Positions 57,067-64,000 of a stretch of 64,000 nt of DNA are shown here, piece by piece (the first letter of the stretch is position 1; the number at the start of each line of letters is the position of its first letter). The position numbers and the translations under genes were made by a program. The stretch is taken from NCBI GenBank assembly GCA_964019695.1, contig OZ026527.1:78968831-79032830 (forward strand), read 5' to 3'. Below the pieces are notes generated by a model. That model did not search any database. It had not been told where the DNA came from and saw only the letters and a program-made list of their open reading frames with translations. Source of the DNA: Loripinus fragilis (taxonomy: Eukaryota; Mollusca; Bivalvia; Lucinida; Lucinidae).

Positions 57067-57110
57067 TAGATATCTACATTCCTTAATAAATAGTAAAATG
57101 GCTTGCCATA

Positions 57111-57344
57111 CTAAAAGGCAATTTACTGGCAAATTCAAAACTGCAAATAGCTTGCGTCTATCACAGAAAGTGTAAGAGTTATAAGCTTCGGAGTTTGATG
57201 ACCTCTGATAAAATGTATTAGTAGGTAACGACCTTTTCATTGGAAATTGAACAGGTAATCCTATCACACCATAATATGAATATCTTATTGATAATGAATA
57301 GTGTAAGGTGAAACATTCTCTGGAGTAAATATTCTGTTGCTTGT
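57111..57344. other. No recognised feature
   Basis: Non-coding. Confidence 0.4.
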
Positions 57345-57625
57345 AGGCTCACGTGAGCCATTGGCTCAGGGTGAGCTATTGTGATTGTCGGTTGTCCGTC
57401 ATCTGTGGTGTGTCGTCAACAATTACTTCAAAGGACATCTCCTTCTAAACTACTGGCTGGATTTTGACCAAACTTGGCAGTAATTATCCTTATATGGCCC
57501 TCTTTGAAAATTGTTCAAATGGATCCAGTCCAATGCATATCTAGGTCACACAGGCTAAAAATAGATTTTCACGATGAAAACTTAAAAATATTTCTTGTCT
57601 GAAACCACAAGGCCTATAGCCATAA
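57345..57625 (+). repeat. Dispersed repeat family A
   Basis: GCTCACGTGAGCCATTGGCT, CTTCAAAGGACATCTCCTTC, TAGGTCACACAGGCTAAAAA and TCTGAAACCACAAGGCCTAT; ends abruptly at the LINE remnant. Confidence 0.8.
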
Positions 57626-57639
57626 TAAGCCATAATATG

Positions 57640-58500
57640 AATTGAATATGATAACGAATGATAAAAGTCTTGGAATTATAACAGACAATAATCTAACATG
57701 GTCTCAACATGTTGATAAGGTATTCAAAAAGATTACAACAAATTTATGGCTTCTATCTAGCATCAAAGAGTACTCTTAACAATTCCTCAAAGAGTTCAGT
57801 TTTTAATAAAAACATATATTCAGCATCACATAGAATATTGTAATACTGTATGGGGTGGAACATCTCAAGTTGATTTAAACAGAATATTTTGTCTCCAAAA
57901 GCGAGTTTTGGACTATAATGTTGAAAATGTAATAGTAAATAATGGATGAACTAAAAAGACAGACTATATCTCTGCAAAGCTAAGTTAATGCAAAAGGTCT
58001 CTCAAGGCATATGTCCAACATATATCAGTGTACTATTTCAAGAGCGTGTGATAAATGGAAATATTCTAACACTGACAGGTCATCAACAGAGCATTCATTT
58101 ATCACACCAAGACCCAGGGGTAACAACCTACGTCATAACATGGATGTTGTAAACAAGTAGTATGACGCCATCTTTGATTTACTAGGTAAGTTTATCCCTT
58201 CGTAAATTTATACAAATTAGTGTCTGTCAAAACTAAGCAGTACAGGTGCCTTACTACGTGTTTGCAACATCAATGCTATGACGTTGGTTGTTACCCCTGA
58301 GACCATACAAAGAAATATTTAAGCATATAATAACATACTCTGGACCCATTATTTGGAATAGCCTACCTTCAGGTTTGAAATCCCTAGACAACACAGATAA
58401 GTCTCATTCAAGTTTCATCAAATGGACGAAAAAGCTCTTGATTGCGCAAAGTGTAAATTGGCTGTTTTATGTGTTTTTCTCATTCTTTCTTATTTTGTTA
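57640..58500 (+). pseudogene. Degraded CR1/L2/Jockey-like LINE, 3' part of ORF2
   Basis: With frame changes the text reads SLGIITDNNLTWSQHVDKVF, later TYIQHHIEYCNTVWGGTSQ and LQKRVL, then after an insertion FKHIITYSGPIIWNSLPSGL. These are the region after the polymerase core and the C-terminal S-G-P-x-IWN-x-LP motif of non-LTR retrotransposons. The palm motifs themselves are absent. Frameshifts near 57775 and an internal MITE show it is dead. Confidence 0.75.
58117..58301. mobile_element. Small MITE nested in the LINE remnant
   Basis: GGGGTAACAACCTACGTCAT at left and ATGACGTTGGTTGTTACCCC at right are inverted repeats (one mismatch or gap). It separates two parts of one LINE frame. Flanking AGACCCA and AGACCA words may be a worn target duplication. 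Confidence 0.8.
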
Positions 58501-58501
58501 A

Positions 58502-59680
58502 GGGACATACTTTTGATGAAGCATCTTTATAATTTGTTTGGTACAAAACATGTATAGCCACATCTATTTTAACCTTTAGAAGGTCAGTCAAGACTTGTCA
58601 TCTGCTCATGTTCTCTGGTGGTCTATAATTACAAACAATATGGACTCAGATCAGAATGCTCCCAAGGTAGTACTCTGATCAGGGTTTATATTGTTTGCTT
58701 CCATGAAAAGATCTGGTCTGGGGAGTGCTTTCAGTGTATGCAGCAGACATAGAGTTTGGAGTGAAAATAGTGGTGGGATAAGGGTTGATAGGTAGCTAAC
58801 AAATGGGTGGAATCTCCATTAATTCTCACATAGCTTTGACCCTGCAATGCAAAACTCATTTAAATATCTGTTGTGTGGTTGAGCAAAATATCTATTGTTT
58901 GGTTAAGCAAAGTAAATCCTCAGAAAGTATGCACATCTCAGTTCATGTTGATTGTAATATCATATGAATTTTAGAATAGTTTTATGCTTTACCACCTCCA
59001 GACACTATGTAGTAAAGATATGTTCTGTATATATACTGAGGGAAATAAGTTTAGCAATATACTCTAGAGAATAACAGTTTAAAAGAAATAGGATTTTAAA
59101 TTCATAATATCAAAAATATATAATGTTGACCTTTGTTTACGAGTACGATGGCATTAACCGGTCGACATTTCACATAATGGAAAGTCCGATTTTAAGTCCC
59201 CTTGGTAAAACAGCTTATTTCGCAATAGCATGATTAATATTTTCCTAAAAGTTTGATTTTGTCGTCAAATGTAGACGGAAGGCTGAGAATGGGTTTGCCC
59301 CCCCCCCCTAGGGAATTTGGCAGACATATCCTATCTTGTAGAGAATTGAAAACTGAGTCTTTTAAGAAATGTTTGCACTCTGTGCGTTGGGGAGTTAGTC
59401 TGTAAGAGCCTGTAACATACGTATAATACCTTATCCACATGTGAAATCGGTGATGAATTTCACTTCCTATTAAGTTGTAATAAGTTAGCAGAACAGAGAA
59501 AGACATTTCTAAGAGCACGTTACTTGCAAAAGCCAAACGTTTTGAAATATGACAATCTGATGAACAGTAATAATACAAAAGTATAAATAGCAGTGGCAAA
59601 ATTTATCAAAATCATCTACACCTCTGTTGAGGATCAATTACTCGATCCGTAAACGAATTGAAACTTTAATTGCAAGCAAC
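58502..59680. other. No recognised gene
   Basis: A GGACTCAGATCAGAATGCTC hairpin-like word at about 58642 recalls the piggyBac-like MITE centre. A C-run lies at about 59300. The 121-residue minus-strand frame at 59234-59599 has no recognisable domain. Confidence 0.4.
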
Positions 59681-59735
59681 AAAGATGCAGGACAGGCTGC
59701 ATATTAATACAGCCTGACCGGCGTCTTTGTTGCAT
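59681..59735. repeat. Short hairpin
   Basis: CAAAGATGCAGGACAGGCTG pairs with CAGCCTGACCGGCGTCTTTG around TATTAATA, with three mismatches. Confidence 0.8.
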
Positions 59736-60059
59736 CGACCTGTGATGGCTTGTTTTCGATATTTACTGTCCCAGTATCGCCATTAGTCCCTAGTATACTG
59801 TAGGCCCCTGAATGAAGGCATTAGTAAATAGTGAGGACCCAGATGACATTGGCATTATGCCACATTTCATCAGGATCTGCATCGCTTGCTAAGATTTAAA
59901 TAACCTTCTGGAACAAATACGTCATAGTTTAGAAACCCATATGTGACCCCTTAGATTTCATAATGGACAGTTCCAACCCACGCGTGAGAGGGCCCATCTG
60001 AATTCACAGGGATCAAATGTTCATATTGATTCTTAAGTGGTCGTTAAAATGCCTTTGTG

Positions 60060-60680
60060 TTCAGATGTTTATGAAAACAGCAAAGTTACAGACCAGCCAG
60101 TGCACTCGCACAGCCTGATCAGAGCCTCAGCTGTTTCGACATGTCATAGTTATCTCATATTACTGTCTAATTGTAACTTATAGATGGAATCACACAAGAG
60201 GTGAGACACATACCAGTATACCCTCTTAGTTGTATGTGAACAGCGCAGATCAGCTTGCGTAACCACACAATCTGATCTGGGCCTTTATTGTTCTGATATG
60301 TTCCAAATTTAAACACAACTCAGTTAAATACCAAGTACGAGTATGTCGTAGATTATTTCATGTTACTGTCTACCTGTGCACTATAAATGAAATCACGGAA
60401 GATGTGAGACGCATACCAGTTTACTCTCCTGGTTGTATGTGAGACCAGATTGCGTAATTACACAATCTGATCTGAGCCTTTATTGCTCTAATCTGTTCCA
60501 AATTTAAACACATCTTAGTTAAAGGCTAAACACGAGTACGCCATAGATTATTTCAGGTCACTGTTAGCCTTTTTATGAATTATAAATGAAACCATGGAAG
60601 TAGCCCAGACCAGCTTGCGCAATCACACAATCTGATCCAGGCCTTTATTGTTCTGATCTGTTTCAAATTTAAACATGACC
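60060..60680 (+). repeat. Tandem repeat, about 180 bp, three to four units
   Basis: CACACAATCTGATC at about 60266, 60452 and 60626, with GGCCTTTATTGTTCTGAT, TCCAAATTTAAACACA and ATAAATGAAATCA in each. It contains the AGATCAGCTTGCG...AATCTGATCT weak inversion. Confidence 0.8.
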
Positions 60681-61278
60681 CAATTAAATGCCAAATCTAT
60701 GAAAATTGCAAGAGTGCATAACCGCTATATAACTGTATTTAACTCTATGAGATTACATACGAAGTATGAGGACAACAAAGATGCAGACTGGCATGCGTAT
60801 TCACGCAATCCGTTCAGCACATTTGTTGTAACGATCTCGAATCTCAAACAAGAAAAAGCTAAAACTATAATAATAGGGTTTGCAGCGTAGATTCAGATCT
60901 TGCGTTTCGATTTCAGCAAGGCTGTCTTCGGGCTGCATGAACTATTATCTCTATTCAGGTGTGCATGTGTGACTCTGTTCAGTAACAGAGCCTCTGTTAC
61001 ACCGAAGAATAATTAATGATATCTGTATACTTGTCTATGCAATATATTATGTAACGTCAGATATTCCTTTCTAGACACAATTTGCAAAAAAAAAAAAAAA
61101 AAAAATTAAGGATAAATTTCCCCAAAATGACTCTTGAGGATACTCTAGGGAGAAATCTCTAAACGGAGGTAACCCCCAATAGTAACCTCAATAATATCAT
61201 TATTGGGAGAAAAGCATAGAAACCAAAATGCTTTATTACTGAACCATATTCTAACCTAGTTAATGTAATAACCTGACC
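60681..61278. other. No recognised gene; poly-A tract
   Basis: An A-run of about 22 lies at 61086-61107. Otherwise nothing. Confidence 0.45.
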
Positions 61279-63750
61279 TGCCCGTTATTTCGAAAGAGCC
61301 TCCGCAAACTTGTTATGGATGTGAAGGTGATTCCTGGAAGGGAAGGTTGCTCTGCAGGATCAGCTCCTTGTGTGCGACATGATGATTGATATGCCGCCCC
61401 AAATCAAGCGCAAATTCACCCCACGTCCAAAAGTGTGGAAGCTCAGAGATCCTCAAACCTGTAGCTGATTCCAGGAAGTCTTCAAGGCAAATGTGCCCGC
61501 TGTGGAAACTGAAGCGGCTACTACTACTGAGGAAATCTGGGCGAAACTCAAGACAGGTTTGCTGAAGACAACAGAGGAGGTGTGCGGCACAACAAAGCCC
61601 CACCGATGGCGACGTGAAACTTGGTGGTGGAATAAGGAAGTAGATGATGCCATCACAGCCAAGCGCCAAGCTTTCAAAGCATGGAAGGCTGGCAAATGCA
61701 CACGAGCATCATATAACACTGCCAAGCGCATCTCCAGACGTGTGGTGCACCATGCACGCCACGAAGCAGACAAGGTGGTCTATGAGGGCATTGACCACAA
61801 GTCGTCTGATATCTTCCGCCTCGCCAACCAGATGAGGAAAGAGAATGTTGATGTTGTAGGCGACAAGCCAGTGAAGAATGACACTGGGGAAATGTCAATG
61901 AGCGAGGAGGCAAAGCAGAATGCATGGGCTGAACATTATGAAAGGCTTCTCAAAGTTGAATTTGATTGGGACCCTGATCACCTGTCCAATGAACCTCCGT
62001 TAGAAGGCCCGCCTATCCCAATCACTATTGACATGGTGAAGAAGGCCATCTCAAAGATGAAGTCGGGCAAAGCTGCAGGTCCATCAGGCATAGTGGTGGA
62101 GATGATCAAGGCAGCAGGTGATACAGGGGCCACCATGATCTGAGATCTTGCTACTGCGATTATCTGTGACGGCAAGGTCCCAACTGACTGGGAGGAAAGT
62201 TTCATTGTCTGCCTTTACAAGGGCAAGGGTGATGCTTTGGATAGAGGCAACTATTGAGGCCTTAAGCTGACTGAGCAGGCCATGAAGATCCTAGAGAGGA
62301 TTGTTGATGGTCTCATAAGACAGGTGGTGTCTATTGACGACTCCCAGTTTGGCTTTGTCCCAGGAAGAGGCACTACAGATGCAATCTTTGTGGTCCGGCA
62401 GCTGCAGGAGAAGTACCTAGCAGTGAACAACAGGCTTTATATGGCCTTCGTGGACCTAGAGAAAGCATTTGACCGTGTCCCTCGGAAGTTTATCTGGTGG
62501 GCCCTGAGAAAGCTAGGCGTTGAGGAATGGATTGTGCGGTTAGTCCAGGGAATGTACGCTAATGCACGAAGCCGGGTTCGTGTTGGCGAGGGTTTCAGCA
62601 AAGAGTTTGAGGTGAAGGTCGGGGTCCATCAGGGATCCGTACTCAGTCCCTTGCTCTTCATCATTGTGCTGGAGGCCTTGTCACGTGAGTTTCGGGCTGG
62701 TGTTCCCTGGGAGGACCTATATACAGATGATCTTGTCATCATTGCTGACTCCCTAGAGGAATGTGTCAGGAGGCTCTTGATATGGAAAGAAGCCATGGAG
62801 AAGAAGGGATTGAGGGTGAATGCAGGAAAGACAAGTCATGATCTGTGGTACAGGCCTGGACCTCTTGCAGAGTTCAGGCGAATACCCATGCGCTGTCTGT
62901 CGTACAGGAGTAGGCAACAACAGCATCTACTGCAATGGCTGCAAACTTTGGGTGCATAAGAAATGCAGTGGGCTACAAAGACTGACACCAAATCCTGATT
63001 ATAGGTGTGCATGGGAAATGCTCGCCCTATTGACGGCAGACCACAGAGTGAAGTCCAGGTCGGACCTGATAAGCTTGAGGTGGTGGCTTCCTTCTGCTAC
63101 CTAGGTGACATGCTTTCTGCTGGTGGAGGCTGTGAAATGGCGGTCACTACTCGTGTGAAAACCGCCTGGAAGAAGTTCAGGGAGCTACTACCAGTTCTCA
63201 CATCCCGCCACCTCTCTTACAAGACCCGTGGCCATGTGTACAGCTCTTGCGTGCGGAGCGCCATGCTCCATGCCAGTGAAACTTGGCCACTTACCAAGAC
63301 GAACCTGCAGCGCTTGCAACGCAATGATAGGGCCATGATCAGACAGATCTGCAGTATCAAGCCAGAGGATGTGGCCAGGGTAAGGTCAAGCGAGCTACTG
63401 GCAAAGCTTCTGCTTGAGGACCTCGACCTCATTTTGAGAGAGAGAAGGCTTCGCTGGTTTGGGCATGTGGCGCGTTCGAGTGGTGCAATCAGAACAGCAT
63501 ATGATATGCAGATTGACGGCAAGCGGGGGGCAGGGAGGCCCAAGCAAACATGGAAGAAACTGACAGAGAAAGACTGCCGTGAGTGGAAGCTCACCACAGT
63601 TGACCCTCAAGAAAGGAGCACCTGGAGATCAGGTGTGAGATCTGCTATGCGTGCAGCTAGCCAGTTACCTGGAAAGGGGCCCACTGATGTGGATGATGCC
63701 CCTGCACCTGCACGTTAATCAAAAATCCGATTATGATATGATGATGATGC
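61279..63750 (+). pseudogene. 5'-truncated RTE-like LINE, ORF2 with reverse transcriptase
   Basis: Starts inside the endonuclease end (RKLVMDVKVIPG), has one frameshift at about 61348, then LQDQLLVCDMMIDM, PRPKVWKLRDPQT and a TAG-type stop at 61467. The main frame from 61493 holds the pre-RT linker and KSGKAAGPSGIVVEMIKAAG. In-frame TGA at 62141 and 62255 break it. The reverse transcriptase follows, with FGFVPGRGTTDAIF, FVDLEKAFDRVPRK, GVHQGSVLSPLLF and YTDDLVIIADS (YADD expected). Two compensating frameshifts (about 62834 and 63009) flank a Cys/His finger. The C-terminal region runs from LGDMLSAGGGCEMAV to SQLPGKGPTDVDDAPAPAR and stops at 63716-63718. The 3' tail ends in ATGATGATG, as in RTE-type elements. 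Inactive. The clade assignment is from memory of similar proteins. Confidence 0.85.
62889..62975 (+). other. Cys/His finger within the LINE
   Basis: Frame 3 between two frameshifts reads CAVCRTGVGNNSIYCNGC, then KLWVHKKCSGL. The spacing C-x2-C-x10-C-x2-C-x4-H-x2-C is close to the first part of a PHD-like treble clef. It lies between the polymerase and the C-terminal region. Confidence 0.75.
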
Positions 63751-63845
63751 CCAAATTTATTAGTCAAATACTGCCTAAATTACTATTAACATCATTATTT
63801 TCCCAAATCTCAAAATTGTATTTGACCTCAGAAATTTGACTCTCC
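63720..63845. other. Flank after the LINE
   Basis: Nothing beyond the ATG-repeat tail. Confidence 0.4.
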
Positions 63846-63856
63846 ACGCTTTACAG

Positions 63857-63904
63857 CGGGAAAAGAAAGAGCGAGAGAGCAAATACGTCAATAATGGGGC
63901 GTTT

Positions 63905-63938
<34 letters not shown>
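63857..63938. repeat. Inverted repeat ending in a (TC)n microsatellite
   Basis: GAGAGAGCAAATACG (63873 on) pairs with CGTTTGCTCTCTC (63899 on), and the TC run extends to 63938. Confidence 0.85.
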
Positions 63939-63940
<2 letters not shown>

Positions 63941-64000
63941 CATTATACCTATTGGTCTCTAAACACATTCACTACTCACGTCGTAAACACTGCTCCATTA

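Larger units (their letters stand above)
54956..57110. mobile_element. TIR-bounded element with two palindromic satellite arrays
   Basis: The left end ATATGGAAAGCCATTTCACT, ATTTATTATGGAATGTAGAA is matched in inverse by CTACATTCCTTAATAAATAG, TAAAATGGCTTGCCAT at the right (about 45 bp, four or five mismatches). Inside each end lies an array of palindromic ATATAAGATATCTTATAT units, and between the arrays about 1 kb of ordinary sequence. No transposase is recognised. The target duplication is not clear. It could be a single large non-autonomous transposon, or satellite growth around a smaller one. Confidence 0.6.

Noticed and set aside
61313..61925. Minus-strand frames over the LINE start (118, 106 and 83 residues)
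   Set aside because: Antisense shadows of the LINE ORF2.

Overview
The window looks like metazoan, most probably bivalve-mollusc, nuclear DNA. It is AT-rich and gene-poor, with spliced coding exons, an invertebrate-type replication-dependent histone gene, tRNA-derived SINEs, RTE-like and other LINE remnants, and many families of short inverted-repeat elements (MITEs). Nothing points to a prokaryote: there are no operons, no rRNA genes and no CRISPR array. Species assignment is inference from overall style only.

Layout. 1-3 kb: dispersed tandem repeats with a recurrent GCGAAACGCC hairpin. 3.15-3.6 kb: an intact intronless histone H2B gene with a TATA box, apparently lacking the usual histone 3' stem-loop. 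3.7-16.5 kb: repeats, MITEs and microsatellites, with a CCAAT-rich promoter-like patch near 15 kb. 16.6-46.2 kb: a plus-strand multi-exon gene that I assembled from splice signals and matching intron phases. It encodes a small acidic start, a PHD zinc finger split over two exons, a Ser-rich linker with Tyr-containing heptad repeats, and then either a long exon made of 32-residue and 36-residue tandem repeats or a short terminal exon at 46.15 kb. Its introns are packed with SINEs, MITEs, a Tigger-like element and long-TIR fold-back elements. 38.8-43.3 kb: a 108-bp repeat array and about 1-kb higher-order duplications whose order can be dated by SINE insertions. 46.7-47.4 kb: a regular 89-bp minisatellite just after the gene.

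47.4-54 kb: a dense MITE field, including a tandem trio of hairpin MITEs and five copies of a roughly 240-bp MITE, one split by a SINE. 54.96-57.11 kb: a probable TIR-bounded element whose two inner flanks are arrays of a palindromic EcoRV-type 21-bp unit around about 1 kb of unique DNA. 57.3-58.6 kb: a degraded LINE 3' end interrupted by a MITE. 61.28-63.75 kb: a 5'-truncated, mutated RTE-like LINE with reverse transcriptase, an embedded Cys/His finger and its 3' end.

Only the H2B gene and the PHD-finger gene look like host genes. They appear functionally unrelated except that both would act in chromatin. Most other open frames are chance or repeat-derived.
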